This document shows positions 1 through 8,988 of a DNA stretch of 64,000 nucleotides, piece after piece. Source of the stretch: Phenylobacterium sp. Root700 (GTDB lineage: Bacteria > Pseudomonadota > Alphaproteobacteria > Caulobacterales > Caulobacteraceae); the NCBI RefSeq assembly GCF_001429025.1, contig NZ_LMHT01000029.1, positions 62,001 to 126,000 of the forward strand, given 5' to 3'. The translations under genes and the position numbers were made by a program. The notes beneath the pieces are model-generated. The model was not told the origin of the DNA and made no database searches. It saw nothing but the letters and a program-made list of their open reading frames with translations. Positions within the stretch are counted from its first letter, which is position 1; every line of letters starts with the position of its first letter.

Positions 1-1
1 G

Positions 2-610
2 GCGGGCCAGTGGGAGGAGACCTTCATCGTGGTCACCGCCGACCACGGCGAGCAGCTGGGCGACCACGGACTGATCCAGAAGGCCGGCTATTTCGAGCAG
101 AGCTATCACGTGCTGGGGATCGTGCGCGATCCGCGCCAGCCGCAGGCGCACGGCGGCGTGGTCGAGCGGTTCACCGAGAACGTCGACATCCTGCCGACCC
201 TTTGCGAGGCGATGGGCGCGCCGGTTCCGGCCCAGTGCGACGGCCTGCCGCTGACGCCGTTCCTGGCCGGCGAGGAACCGCCCTGGTGGCGCGAGGCCGC
301 TCATTGGGAGTTCGACTGGCGGGTGGGGAACATCCTGCAGGGCGATCATCCCTGGCCCTGGGATCGGCGGCTGGAGCGCCAGAGCCTAGCGGTGCGGCGG
401 ACCACGGATGCGGCCTATGTGCAACTGGCCGACGGCGACTGGCTATGCTTCGACCTGGCGGCGGACCCGAGCTGGCGCACGAACCTCACCGACCCGGCGC
501 GGGTGCTGCCCCAGGCCCAGGCGATGCTGGCGTGGCGCGCCCAGCACGCCGACCGGACGCTGACCGGCCTGCTGATCGAGGACGGCGGCGTGGGGCGCTG
601 GCCGGAGTAG
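2..610 (+). CDS. Sulfatase / alkaline-phosphatase superfamily hydrolase, C-terminal part
   Basis: The reading frame is open from the first bases of the window, so the gene starts upstream and only about 202 C-terminal residues are seen. The stretch TADHGEQLGDHG near the left end is the metal-binding Asp-His segment typical of the C-terminal half of sulfatases and phosphonate monoester hydrolases. It is followed by VDILPTLCEAMG, also standard for this family. The nucleophile (Cys/Ser converted to formylglycine) would lie outside the window, so sulfatase and phosphonate hydrolase cannot be told apart. The GTG at 29 is internal, not a start. The gene converges with the GFA-family gene on the other strand. 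Confidence 0.85.
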   Translation, partial: AGQWEETFIVVTADHGEQLGDHGLIQKAGYFEQSYHVLGIVRDPRQPQAHGGVVERFTENVDILPTLCEAMGAPVPAQCDGLPLTPFLAGEEPPWWREAAHWEFDWRVGNILQGDHPWPWDRRLERQSLAVRRTTDAAYVQLADGDWLCFDLAADPSWRTNLTDPARVLPQAQAMLAWRAQHADRTLTGLLIEDGGVGRWPE

Positions 611-637
611 TTTTGGCGGCTCGGCGACGCCTGGGCC

Positions 638-1099
638 TTAGAGCTTCGGCGTCCAGTCGGCGGTGTCGTGATCGGGGTGCTGATAGGAGACGATGCTGGC
701 GATATGCGCCGCCGCCCGGGGCTCGTCGGCCTCGTGCACGGGCAAGGTCGCAAGCTCTTCGAAGTAGGGCAGGCGCGCGGGCGAGGCGAGTTGCTCGCTT
801 AGCCGCACCTCACCTGGCCGATCGAGGGCGCCGATAGCCAGGGCGACGTGCTGGCCGTCGTACTCGAAGGTAAGGGGCGTGCCGCAGTCGCCGCAGAACC
901 CCCGAGCGACCTTGTTTGAACTCTGGAAGCGCTTGGGCCGGCCGCGCGTCCAGGCCACCGTGTCGTGGGGGGCGCCCACATAGGGGCCGAAGAAGCCGCC
1001 GGTCGCTTTCTGACACATGCGGCAATGGCAGATGGACGCTTCTCCGAGCTCGCCATCGACGCGGAACCGCACCGCTCCGCACTGACATCCTCCGGTCAT
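638..1099 (-). CDS. GFA (glutathione-dependent formaldehyde-activating) family protein
   Basis: This is a small zinc-binding protein of about 153 residues. The family cysteines are visible: GGCQCGAVRF at the N-terminus, CHCRMCQ around residue 25-31, and FCGDCGTPL in the middle, which make the Mss4-like zinc fold. Family members are annotated as GFA-like, but most are not proven to act on S-hydroxymethyl-glutathione, so the substrate is unknown. I chose the ATG at 1099 because the family begins with GGCxCGxVR. The longer frame to 1183 would add a non-homologous leader that runs into the hairpin at 1170-1199. Confidence 0.85.
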   Translation of the reverse strand: MTGGCQCGAVRFRVDGELGEASICHCRMCQKATGGFFGPYVGAPHDTVAWTRGRPKRFQSSNKVARGFCGDCGTPLTFEYDGQHVALAIGALDRPGEVRLSEQLASPARLPYFEELATLPVHEADEPRAAAHIASIVSYQHPDHDTADWTPKL

Positions 1100-1169
1100 G
1101 CTCACGCTCGCTGTCACCAAGGTCTCCAACACGCGATAGGAAGTGAAGTCAGGTTTGCCCGGCTGGCGG

Positions 1170-1199
1170 TTCTCCTCCCCCACGAATGGGGGAGGAGAA
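1170..1199. terminator. Hairpin between the MFS gene and the GFA gene
   Basis: A perfect 13-bp stem (TTCTCCTCCCCCA / TGGGGGAGGAGAA) encloses a CGAA tetraloop just beyond the 3' end of the MFS gene. It can act as a terminator for minus-strand transcription of that gene, although there is no strong T tract. A closely similar hairpin lies at 35649-35679. Confidence 0.6.
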
Positions 1200-1208
1200 A
1201 CCCGGGGC

Positions 1209-2705
1209 TTAGGCCTTCAGCGCTTCGGCTTCGGTGAGGCGTTGGGCTTCGGCCATGTCCTTGGGCAGGGTGATGGCGGCCAGCAGGTAGTGGACGCCGG
1301 CCCAGGCGTAGATCAGCAGGTTGAAGACGATGCCCTGGCGGGTGCCTTGGGCGGTCGCCAGCTTGCAGGCGGTGTCCAGCGCCGCGCCGGCGCCTTCCTT
1401 GCCGACGCCGCCGGGGCACATCTCGAAGAACGAGCCGGTGTTGGTCAGGGCGAACTGGGCCTGGGACAGCATGTCGATGCACCAGCCGCAGAAGGGAGGG
1501 CCAAAGCCGAGCGCGATCAGGTTCAGCACGAAGAACAGCAGGGCCGTGGCGGTGGCGCGCATGCGCAGGGACACCGCATTCTGGATCACGCCGAAGGTCG
1601 GGCCGAGATAGGTGTAGTGGAAGATGCCCGGGATCAGCAGCAGGCCGGCGGCCAGCTTCCAGTCGTCGCGGGTGTAGACGAGGATGTAGAGCGGGCAGGC
1701 GATCAGCAGGCCGAAGGCCGGGACCAGAGCGTACCAGCGGCCGGACTTCTTGGCCGCCCAATCGGTGAGGAAGCCGCCCATCAGGGTGCCGATGCCCGCG
1801 GCGATGCCGCCGACCACGCCGAAGATCAGGCCGACGGTGGCCAGGTCCAGCCCGAACATGCGGATGAAGTAGGGGGCCGAATACTGGCCGGTGCCGTAGC
1901 TGGCGAAGGAGGCCACGGTGATCCCGGCCACCATGTGGAAGAAGCCCCACTTGCCGAAGATACGCTTGGCGACCGCCAGGACGGAGGGCGGGGAGGCGTG
2001 GACGGCGGGCGCCTCGTCGGCGCGGGCGAGGCCCGCGAGATCAGCGGCCTCGTCGGCGGCGGCCTGGGCCATCATGGCGTCGGAATAGCCGCGCGGCGGC
2101 TCCTTGACGAAGATCTTCAGCAGGATGGCGACGATGACGCCGGGCAGGCCGACCAGCATGAAGGCCATGCGCCAGTCGAGGTTCTGGGCGATCCAGCCGC
2201 CGGCCACGGCGCCGAACATGGTGCCGAGCGGGATGCCGAAGGAATAGATCGACAGCGCCGAGGCGCGCTTCTTGGGCTCGAAATAGTCGGAGATCAGCGA
2301 GTGGGCGGGCGGCGACAGCCCGGCCTCGCCGACCCCGACGCCGACCCGGAACAGCAGCAGCTGCAGGAAGCTGGTGGCCGTGCCGCAGAGCGCGGTGAAG
2401 CCGGACCAGATGATGATCGCGACGGTGATGATGTTGATGCGGCTGTGGCGCTCGGCCAGCCGCGCGATCGGGATGCCCAGGGTGGTGTAGAGCAGGGCGA
2501 AGGCCAGGCCGCCCAGCAGGCCCAGTTCGGTGTCGGTGAGTTTCAGGTCGACTTTGATCGCCTGACCGATGGTGGCGATGATCGTCCGGTCGATGAAATT
2601 GAAGGTGTAGGCCAGGACCAGCAGCCAGAGCACTGACTGTTTGTAGCTCTCTGAAAACAGGGGCTTTCGCCCCGCCGGCGGTGCAGCGGCGTCGGTCATG
2701 GCCAT
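1209..2705 (-). CDS. MFS transporter, Spinster-like
   Basis: This is a 498-residue polytopic inner-membrane protein with about 12 predicted membrane segments. The N-terminal half carries NFIDRTIIATI, the loop LGIPIARLAERHSR (MFS signature), and GVGVGEAGLSPPAHSLISDYF, a hallmark of the Spinster-like MFS branch common in sphingomonads and caulobacters. The substrate is not known; family members are usually annotated only as MFS transporters. The first ATG at 2705 is preceded by GGAAGA at a good distance, so I use it rather than the ATG two codons later. A paralogue with the same signature motifs lies at 39164-40531. It appears to be monocistronic. Confidence 0.9.
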   Translation of the reverse strand: MAMTDAAAPPAGRKPLFSESYKQSVLWLLVLAYTFNFIDRTIIATIGQAIKVDLKLTDTELGLLGGLAFALLYTTLGIPIARLAERHSRINIITVAIIIWSGFTALCGTATSFLQLLLFRVGVGVGEAGLSPPAHSLISDYFEPKKRASALSIYSFGIPLGTMFGAVAGGWIAQNLDWRMAFMLVGLPGVIVAILLKIFVKEPPRGYSDAMMAQAAADEAADLAGLARADEAPAVHASPPSVLAVAKRIFGKWGFFHMVAGITVASFASYGTGQYSAPYFIRMFGLDLATVGLIFGVVGGIAAGIGTLMGGFLTDWAAKKSGRWYALVPAFGLLIACPLYILVYTRDDWKLAAGLLLIPGIFHYTYLGPTFGVIQNAVSLRMRATATALLFFVLNLIALGFGPPFCGWCIDMLSQAQFALTNTGSFFEMCPGGVGKEGAGAALDTACKLATAQGTRQGIVFNLLIYAWAGVHYLLAAITLPKDMAEAQRLTEAEALKA

Positions 2706-2872
2706 AGGCGTCTTCCCCCGGGACTCTATCTTGTTGCGCCAACTGTGGCGGGGTTGCGGGTCCAGGGGAAGGGGGATCGCAAGCGCTGCTACGCCAAACC
2801 GTCATCGAAGCTTTATCGGGCCGCCATGGGCGCCGGGCATGTGTTCCCCACGCAATTAACAAAAGGGAAAGC

Positions 2873-3535
2873 ATGATGACCAAGGCCATGATCCTCTCGG
2901 CGGCCTTCGCCGCCGCCGCCATCGCGCTGGCCAACCCGGCCGCGGCCGCCACCATCGCGCCGGTCGGTATCGAGGCCTCCAGCACCTTCACGCACTACAA
3001 CCAGTACAAGGCCGAGAACCTGATCAACGGCAGCGGCATGGTCGGCGACAAGCACGACTCCGGCTTCGCCAACATGTGGATGACCGATCTGGGCGTCGAC
3101 GCCGCGACCCTGACCTTCGACCTGGGCAAGGCCTACAAGCTCGATAGCCTGAAGGTGTGGAACTACAACTTCGGCGACGATCAGTTCGCGGTGAGCACCC
3201 TGGACCGCGCGGCCAAGGCCTTCGTGATGTCGATCTCCACCGACGGCGTGACCTTCACCGACATCCTGTCCGACAGCTTCTCGCGGGGGACGGGCCAGCT
3301 GCTGGCCGGCGAGACCTTCGATGTGGCCGGGGTGGCGCGGTACGTCCGCCTAAGCCTGGACGGCAATCACCAGCAGTTCCCGGAAACCTACGGCTATGCG
3401 CCGGTCGGCCTGTCGGAAGTGCAGTTCAGCGGCTCGGCGGTGCCCGAACCGGCGACCTGGGCGATGATGATCGTGGGCTTTGGCCTGGCCGGCACGGCGG
3501 TCCGCCGCGCGCGGCGCGGGATGGTCGCGGCCTAG
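2873..3535 (+). CDS. PEP-CTERM secreted protein with discoidin-like (F5/8 type C) domain
   Basis: The protein has 220 residues. It has a signal peptide (hydrophobic Ala-rich stretch to about residue 25), then a domain resembling F5/8 type C / galactose-binding folds (conserved ENLINGSGM, LTFDLGKAYKLDSLKVWNYN, ARYVRLSLDGN, LSEVQFSG). It ends with the sorting tail VPEPATWAMMIVGFGLAG followed by an Arg-rich terminus. PEP-CTERM tails are recognised by exosortase-type machinery and target proteins to the cell surface or exopolysaccharide. A probable role is carbohydrate binding at the surface; the ligand is unknown. GGGAAAG at 2864-2870 is the likely ribosome site, so either of the two adjacent ATGs (2873, 2876) could be used. 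Confidence 0.85.
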   Translation: MMTKAMILSAAFAAAAIALANPAAAATIAPVGIEASSTFTHYNQYKAENLINGSGMVGDKHDSGFANMWMTDLGVDAATLTFDLGKAYKLDSLKVWNYNFGDDQFAVSTLDRAAKAFVMSISTDGVTFTDILSDSFSRGTGQLLAGETFDVAGVARYVRLSLDGNHQQFPETYGYAPVGLSEVQFSGSAVPEPATWAMMIVGFGLAGTAVRRARRGMVAA

Positions 3536-3548
3536 CTGCGATAGTGAA

Positions 3549-3580
3549 GCAGGGACGGGCGGACCCGTCCCTGCTTCTTT
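3549..3580. terminator. Bidirectional-type intrinsic terminator
   Basis: A perfect 11-bp stem (GCAGGGACGGG / CCCGTCCCTGC) with a CGGA loop is followed by TTCTTT. It lies between the convergent PEP-CTERM and OmpA-type genes and could end both transcripts. Confidence 0.75.
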
Positions 3581-3583
3581 AGG

Positions 3584-4651
3584 TTACTGGCTGGTGATCT
3601 CGACCCGGCGGGACTGGGCGTCGCTGGTTCCGGCGGCGCCGATCTCGACGGACAGGGGCGGGCGCATCTCGATGCTGGCCTGCGGCACGCCGGCGGCCAT
3701 CAACGCGTCGCGAACCGCCTTGGCGCGGTTCTTCGCAAGCTCCTGGTTCTTGGTCAGGTCGCCGGTCTTGTCGGTATATGCGGTGATGGCGATCTTGGCC
3801 GCGCTCGCCGTGATCGCGCCAGCCGCCGTGGCGATGGTCTTGCCGCCTTCGTCGCCCGGCGCGAACGACCCGACATCGAAGTAGACATTGGCCGGCAGGC
3901 CAACGACCGCCACCGCGACGGGCGCGCCTGGGGCCGCCGCCGTTACGGCTGGGGTTTCCGGCGTGGCGGCGGGAGCAGCCGCAACCGCCGGAGCGGTGGT
4001 CTGGGCGGTGTCCATCGCCGGAGCGGCCGGCTGGCGGTTGGCGAAGAACCACCAGAGCAGCAGGAGCAACCCGGCCAGCAGCAGCCACGGCAGCCAACGC
4101 ATGAGGCCCGATTTGGCGACTGGGGCGGCGGCCGCGCCGCCGGCGAAGGCCTGGGTGGCGGCGGCTCCGGCTCCGGTCGCGGCGGCGTCTAGGCCAGCCC
4201 CCGCCGCAGCGAGCGGAGCAGAAGCCTTGGCCGCGGCTCCCGCTCCGGTTCCGGCGGCCGCGCCGACACCGGCCGCAGCCGCGCCGACCGCCGCGAGCGG
4301 GGCGGCGCCCGGGCCTTCGACCACGTCAGCGCCGCCGAACAGGCCGAGCTTTTTGAAGTGTTCGGCCAGCAGGTAGTAGACGGTGACGCGATTTCGCGTG
4401 GGGTCCTGCTTCATCTTCACGCCGACCGCGGCGATCGCCTGGTTGAGGTCTGCGTCGCTGTCGGTCAGGCCGAGCTTCTTCTTCAGGAAATTCTCGCGGA
4501 CGCGCCCGACTTCGACCTCATCGGTGAAGGCCACCAATGATGAATCTCTGTTTTGCAGGGCGATGCCGCAGTAGCGGACAATCGCCGCGACGACGTTGGT
4601 GTCGGCGTTGGGCGCGTATTTCTTGACGTCGGCGTACCAATCTTCAGCCAT
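3584..4651 (-). CDS. DUF2853-OmpA fusion protein with Ala-rich linker and one membrane segment
   Basis: The protein has 355 residues in three parts. Residues 1-105 (AEDWYADVKKYAPNAD, VRYCGIALQNRDSSLVA, NRVTVYYLLAEHFKKL) match the DUF2853 family, which is normally a free-standing protein of about 100 residues. Residues 110-190 are an Ala/Gly-rich low-complexity linker. There is one hydrophobic helix (WLPWLLLAGLLLLLWWFF) and a second Ala/Pro linker. The C-terminus is an OmpA/MotB domain (VYFDVGSFAPGDEGGKTI, ITAYTDKTGD, NRAKAVRDALMAAGV, SRRVEI). I infer a cytoplasmic DUF2853 domain tethered in the inner membrane, with the OmpA domain in the periplasm binding peptidoglycan. The start at 4651 (MAEDWY) matches DUF2853 N-termini better than 4681. 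Confidence 0.85.
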   Translation of the reverse strand: MAEDWYADVKKYAPNADTNVVAAIVRYCGIALQNRDSSLVAFTDEVEVGRVRENFLKKKLGLTDSDADLNQAIAAVGVKMKQDPTRNRVTVYYLLAEHFKKLGLFGGADVVEGPGAAPLAAVGAAAAGVGAAAGTGAGAAAKASAPLAAAGAGLDAAATGAGAAATQAFAGGAAAAPVAKSGLMRWLPWLLLAGLLLLLWWFFANRQPAAPAMDTAQTTAPAVAAAPAATPETPAVTAAAPGAPVAVAVVGLPANVYFDVGSFAPGDEGGKTIATAAGAITASAAKIAITAYTDKTGDLTKNQELAKNRAKAVRDALMAAGVPQASIEMRPPLSVEIGAAGTSDAQSRRVEITSQ

Positions 4652-4940
4652 AGACTTCTCCGATCCGTTCGATGCGTTCATCGTCGAGTACCGGGCGAGG
4701 ATGCGGATCTGTGAGCGCGGCGTCAGAACTCCGCAGCATATTCACGCCCTTAGGGGTTGGTGTACGCGATACAGGTTCAGTACGTGCGACGCCCAGACTG
4801 GAGCGAGCCACGCGCAATCTCGGCAGCCAATAGACGTCAGGTCAAGTAATTGATGCTACCTGTGGCTGCTTATTGTGCGGCGGCGGGAAGTTGCGGACGC
4901 AATACGAGTTGTCGGCTTGATCGGCGCGGCGACCTGCCGG

Positions 4941-5810
4941 CTATTTTCGCGCCATGAACGCCTCGAAGCGCTTCTTCCAGGCCGGATGCCAGCGGGAGAG
5001 GGCGGGGCGGTTCTCGATGATGTCTGCGGCGGCCCATTGCATGCGGCGCTCGTCCACCGGGCGGGCCACGTCGTTGTCCGGGCACAGGATGTAGAAGTCG
5101 TCGGCGGTCAGGCGCTGCAGCATGAAGTCCACCACCTGTTCGGGCGTCCAGGCGGCGGGCGGCTTGGCGGCGGGCTCGGCGCCGGGCCGGGTGGTCATGC
5201 CGGTGAAGGTGAAGCCGGGGATCAGCAGGTGGGCGGTGATGGTCTCGGCGCCCGGCGTGTTGCGCAATTCGTGGGCCAAGGCCTCGGTATAGACCTTCAG
5301 CGCGGCCTTCGAGACGTTGTAGGCCGCGTTGCCGGGCGGGGTGGTGACGCCCTGCTTGGAGCCGGTGTTGATGATCAGCGCCGGGGCGGCCCGCGCGATC
5401 ATGCCGGGCAGGAACGCCTGGACGCCGTGGATGGCGCCCCAGAGGTTGACGTCCATCAGCCGGCGCCAGCCGGCCAGGTCCTTGGCCGCCCCGCCCGGAT
5501 TGAGGCCGATCCCGGCGTTGTTCATCAACAGGGCGGGCGCGGTCGCGAACACCTGCGCCGTGCGGCTTTGAAGGTTCTCCACGTCATCGAAGCTGGAGAC
5601 GTCGGTGGGGACGGCGACCACCTGGTCGGGACGGCGCGCGAGCTGGGCCACCGCGCGGTGGGCGCGGTCCAGGTCCTCGCCGCCCAGATCAGCCAGGGCG
5701 ACCTGCATGCCAAGCCCGGCGCAGCGCTTGGCCGCCGCCAGGCCGATGCCGCTCGCGGCGCCCGTAATCACGGCGAGCGCGCCGGGGGTGAGGATGCGGT
5801 CAAGGTCCAT
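4941..5810 (-). CDS. Short-chain dehydrogenase/reductase (SDR)
   Basis: The protein has 289 residues and a Rossmann fold. The N-terminus has the cofactor loop TGAASGIG (about residues 17-24), then NNAGIG, a Ser in INTGSKQG, and the catalytic pair in YNVSK. It belongs to the classical SDRs that oxidise or reduce alcohols and ketones with NAD(P). The basic residue pattern after the first strand does not settle the cofactor. The substrate cannot be inferred from its neighbours. It appears to be transcribed alone; the 259-bp space to the DUF2853-OmpA gene shows no further gene. Confidence 0.9.
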   Translation of the reverse strand: MDLDRILTPGALAVITGAASGIGLAAAKRCAGLGMQVALADLGGEDLDRAHRAVAQLARRPDQVVAVPTDVSSFDDVENLQSRTAQVFATAPALLMNNAGIGLNPGGAAKDLAGWRRLMDVNLWGAIHGVQAFLPGMIARAAPALIINTGSKQGVTTPPGNAAYNVSKAALKVYTEALAHELRNTPGAETITAHLLIPGFTFTGMTTRPGAEPAAKPPAAWTPEQVVDFMLQRLTADDFYILCPDNDVARPVDERRMQWAAADIIENRPALSRWHPAWKKRFEAFMARK

Positions 5811-6078
5811 GGGGTCTCCAACTCACGCTTGGGGAAGCAGCCTAACAGGCGGTTGCACGCTGACGACACCAGAGTGCTCGCTCGTTTGCCGATAAGCGGC
5901 CAGGCGAATACACGGATTTGTAGGATTATACGTAAAATGCGCAGTCTGAGATTGTGAATTCTTAGCGGGTAGGCCCGCGAGGCGGCGCGTTGTTACGCTT
6001 TCATTTACTTACCTGGCGCAACTCTCAGGTTGTGCGGAGGGCATCTGCACGTTCGTCTGGCTGCTGGGGGGTAGTTTC

Positions 6079-7611
6079 ATGATATTCGGAAGAAATCGCG
6101 CAAACGAGAAGACCAATGACAAGACCGCTGAACTAGAGGCGGTCCTGGGGGCCATCCACAAGTCCCAGGCGGTCATTGAGTTTCAACTCGATGGTACGAT
6201 TATTCGGGCGAACGAGAACTTCTCCAAGGCGATGGGGTATTCCGCCGCCGAGATTGAAGGCCGCAAGCACAGCATGTTCGCCACGCCAGAATATGCGGCG
6301 AGCGACGAATACAGGACCTTCTGGAGAACTCTGAACAACGGGGAGTTCGCCGCCGGCAAGTTCTTGCGGCTCGCCAAGGGCGGGCGCGAGGTCTGGCTTC
6401 AGGCCTCCTACAACCCGATGTTCGACGCGTCGGGCAAGCTCTACAAGGTCATCAAGCTGGCCACCGACATCACCGCGACCGAGCAGGAGCACCAGCGCCG
6501 CGAGATCGAGCGCAACACGGCCCGCGAGCAGCAGGTCTATGCGGTGGAAGCCACGGCGACGGCGCTGTCGAAGCTGGCCGGGGGCGACCTGACCTATCGC
6601 ATCGACGGTGCGTTCCCTGAAGAATATCTCCGGCTGCAATCGGACTTCAACGCCGCGAACAACCGCCTGCACGAGGTGATGGGCAATGTGGTCGACACCG
6701 CTGGGGCGATCCGCTCCGGGACCGGTGAGATCAGCAGCGCGGCCGACGACCTTTCGCGCCGCACCGAACGGCAGGCGGCCAATCTTGAGGAAACCGCCGC
6801 CGCCCTCGACGAGATCACCGCCACGGTGAGGAAGACCGCCGAAGGGGCCAAGGAGGCGCAGACCGTCGTCAATGCCGCGCGCGGCGACGCCGAAGCCTCC
6901 GGGGTTGTGGTCGCCGATGCGATCACCGCCATGGGCAAGATCGAGGCCTCGGCCACCCAGATCAGCCAGATCGTCGGCGTGATCGACGAGATCGCCTTCC
7001 AGACCAACCTGCTCGCCCTGAACGCCGGCGTTGAAGCCGCGCGCGCCGGGGAAGCTGGCCGTGGCTTCGCGGTCGTCGCCTCCGAAGTCCGGGCCCTGGC
7101 CCAGCGTTCGGCCGAGGCGGCCAAGGAGATCAAGGCGCTGATCTCGGCCTCGACGGCCCAGGTCAGCTCAGGCGTTGAGCTGGTCGGCAAGACCGGCCAG
7201 GCGCTGCAACGGATCGTTAGCGAGGTCGCCAAGATCACCGACCTGGTCACCGAGATCGCCGCGTCCGCCCAGGAGCAGGCCACGGGCCTGGCCCAGGTGA
7301 ACACCGCGGTCAACGAGATGGACCAGATGACCCAGCAGAACGCGGCCATGGTCGAGGAATCGACGGCGGCGAGCCACGCCCTGGCCCAGCAGGCCGGGGA
7401 GCTGGACCACCTGATGGGCGAGTTCGCGATCGGGGAGCCGGCGACCGCTCGCCGGGCTGAACCGCCGCGCCGCGCCGCGCCGGCCCGCACGCCGCCGCAG
7501 CAGCAACAACAACAGTATCGGGCGTCGCCGGCCCGTGGCCCGGTGTCGGTCGGGGCGACCGCCCGCAAGTATGAACCGGCTCCGCAAGCCGAAGGCTGGG
7601 AGGAGTTCTAG
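6079..7611 (+). CDS. Soluble PAS-containing methyl-accepting chemotaxis protein
   Basis: The protein has 510 residues with no membrane segment, so it is a cytoplasmic chemoreceptor. An N-terminal PAS domain (about residues 20-130; [21 protein letters not shown] and the PAC-like ITATEQEHQ) is followed by a HAMP-like stretch (about 150-205) and the MCP signalling coiled coil. The conserved hairpin tip is present ([36 protein letters not shown]). A Pro/Gln-rich linker leads to the C-terminal GWEEF, which resembles the NWETF-type CheR docking pentapeptide. The PAS domain may sense redox or a small ligand. It is followed without a gap by a CheW-like gene, which supports one array unit. Confidence 0.92.
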   Translation: MIFGRNRANEKTNDKTAELEAVLGAIHKSQAVIEFQLDGTIIRANENFSKAMGYSAAEIEGRKHSMFATPEYAASDEYRTFWRTLNNGEFAAGKFLRLAKGGREVWLQASYNPMFDASGKLYKVIKLATDITATEQEHQRREIERNTAREQQVYAVEATATALSKLAGGDLTYRIDGAFPEEYLRLQSDFNAANNRLHEVMGNVVDTAGAIRSGTGEISSAADDLSRRTERQAANLEETAAALDEITATVRKTAEGAKEAQTVVNAARGDAEASGVVVADAITAMGKIEASATQISQIVGVIDEIAFQTNLLALNAGVEAARAGEAGRGFAVVASEVRALAQRSAEAAKEIKALISASTAQVSSGVELVGKTGQALQRIVSEVAKITDLVTEIAASAQEQATGLAQVNTAVNEMDQMTQQNAAMVEESTAASHALAQQAGELDHLMGEFAIGEPATARRAEPPRRAAPARTPPQQQQQQYRASPARGPVSVGATARKYEPAPQAEGWEEF

Positions 7612-8076
7612 GTGGACATCCAAGATCGTGCGGGGTTCTCCGGCGCGGAGCTGATCAGCGTCCGCATCGGTGAGCAGCAGTTCGCCCTCGACATCATGGC
7701 GGTGCGGGAGATCCGGGGTTGGACCGCCTCGACGCCAATGCCTCATGCGCCGTCCTATGTGGTGGGGATGATCAATCTGCGCGGCGTGGTCCTGGCGGTG
7801 GTCGATCTGGGCGCGCGCCTGGGTCTGGGCGCCTGCCAGCCGGATAGCTCGTCGGTGGTGGTGGTGGCCCATATCCGCGGCATTCCGGTGGGGCTGCTGG
7901 TAGACGCGGTCTGCGACATCATCGCGGTGACCGAGGACATGGTGCAGCCGCCGCCGAGCCTGGGAACCGAGGAGGTGCGCGAGTTCGTCCAGGGCATCAT
8001 CTCGACCGACGACGGCATCGTTACGCTGCTCTCGCTGGAGCAGGTCCTGCCGACCGAGCAGCGCGTGGCGGCCTGA
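7612..8076 (+). CDS. CheW-like chemotaxis coupling protein
   Basis: The protein has 154 residues and spans one CheW domain (FALDIMAVREIRGW, VVGMINLRGVVLAVVDLGARLGL, VGLLVDAVCDIIAV). It would link receptors to the CheA kinase. The start is a GTG directly abutting the TAG of the chemoreceptor gene. The ribosome-binding GGAGGA lies inside the last codons of that gene, so the two are translationally coupled. No cheA, cheY or cheR is in the window, so this pair probably plugs into kinases encoded elsewhere. Confidence 0.92.
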   Translation: MDIQDRAGFSGAELISVRIGEQQFALDIMAVREIRGWTASTPMPHAPSYVVGMINLRGVVLAVVDLGARLGLGACQPDSSSVVVVAHIRGIPVGLLVDAVCDIIAVTEDMVQPPPSLGTEEVREFVQGIISTDDGIVTLLSLEQVLPTEQRVAA

Positions 8077-8156
8077 GGGCGGGGCCCTTCGGGGCGCTTC
8101 CCAAGCTTAGCGCCCAGTCTCGCCCCCTCCACCGCTGCGCAGGGGGGAAAGGGGGG

Positions 8157-8531
8157 CTAGGCCCTGGCCGTCTTCATCGGGTCGCCGTGCTCGCGGTTGA
8201 GCGCGATGGCGGCGGCGACCAGGCGGCCGACTTCATTTGACGTGATCTGATCGGGGCCGGTGAGCTTGATCGCCGCCATGTTGAAGCTGCCGCCAGGCTC
8301 CAGCCGAGGGTCGAGGTCGGTCAGCTGCGCGCCGCGCCAGAAGGCGAAGGTCATGTGGCTCTTGAAGCTTTTGAACAGGCAGACCGCGCCGCCCGCCGAC
8401 CATATGGGATGGCCCCATTTGAAATCTTCTGCGAGGTCGCCGGCGGCGGCGATTTCCTGGCGCAGGAGCCTGGCCGTGTCGGCTTGCCAGCCGTCCAGAG
8501 CGGCGATGTAGGCGTCCACCTTGTCGGACAT
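8157..8531 (-). CDS. DUF1801 (YdhG-like) family protein
   Basis: The protein has 124 residues. The N-terminal pattern (VDAYIAALDGWQADTARLLRQ), EDFKWGHPIWS and the following LFKSFKSHMTFAFWRG match the DUF1801/YdhG fold, a small protein of undefined function with similarity to iron-chaperone-like YdhG proteins. It lies just upstream, on the same strand, of nothing else obvious. With the DoxX-like and VOC genes it forms a minus-strand cluster (9402 to 8157), which may be one transcription unit. Confidence 0.75.
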   Translation of the reverse strand: MSDKVDAYIAALDGWQADTARLLRQEIAAAGDLAEDFKWGHPIWSAGGAVCLFKSFKSHMTFAFWRGAQLTDLDPRLEPGGSFNMAAIKLTGPDQITSNEVGRLVAAAIALNREHGDPMKTARA

Positions 8532-8548
8532 GGGGTGGGTTTCCTTTC

Positions 8549-8962
8549 CTAACGCCGGATCGGGAAGATGGCGCGCAGCTTGGCGTCGCGCAGGTAGAGG
8601 CCGCCCCAGATCACCGCGCCCAGATAGACGCCGAACAGGGTGTGGGAGACCAGCGGATCGCCCAGCCGCATATGGCTGGCGATCGCCCCGCCCATCACCG
8701 CCGTCAGCAGCACGGCGCCCAGCACCGCGGTGCGGGGGAAGATATAGAGCAGCAGGCAGATCAGCTCGATCGCCCCGATGGTGGGGCCAAGCGCGGTCGG
8801 GTAGCCGAGCTGGGTCAGGCTGTCGCGCACGACCTGCAGGTCGATCAGCTTGATGACCGTGTCGAAGGTCATGAAGGCGATCGCCAGGCCGGTGAGGACG
8901 CGGCCGGTCCAGAGCATCAGCCTGGGCGTCGCGGCGGGGGCGGTGTCGGTGAGGGTGACCAT
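8549..8962 (-). CDS. DoxX-like membrane protein
   Basis: The protein has 137 residues with four predicted membrane helices (LMLWTGRVLTGLAIAFMTFD, ALGPTIGAIELICLLLYIF, AVLGAVLLTAVMGGAIASH, LFGVYLGAVIWGGLYL). The pattern fits the DoxX/DUF4870-like group of small inner-membrane proteins of unclear function. The ATG at 8962 begins MVTLTD; the longer open frame to 9604 overlaps the VOC gene in another register and is not used. It lies 26 bp downstream of the VOC gene, probably in the same operon. Confidence 0.8.
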   Translation of the reverse strand: MVTLTDTAPAATPRLMLWTGRVLTGLAIAFMTFDTVIKLIDLQVVRDSLTQLGYPTALGPTIGAIELICLLLYIFPRTAVLGAVLLTAVMGGAIASHMRLGDPLVSHTLFGVYLGAVIWGGLYLRDAKLRAIFPIRR

Positions 8963-8988
8963 GGGGTTGGCTCCGAGCTGCTGCGTAA

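Noticed and set aside
1143..2636. 497-residue plus-strand frame opposite the MFS gene
   Set aside because: It is the antisense shadow of the transporter: Gly/Asp/Gln-rich with no domain, while the minus strand has clear MFS motifs.
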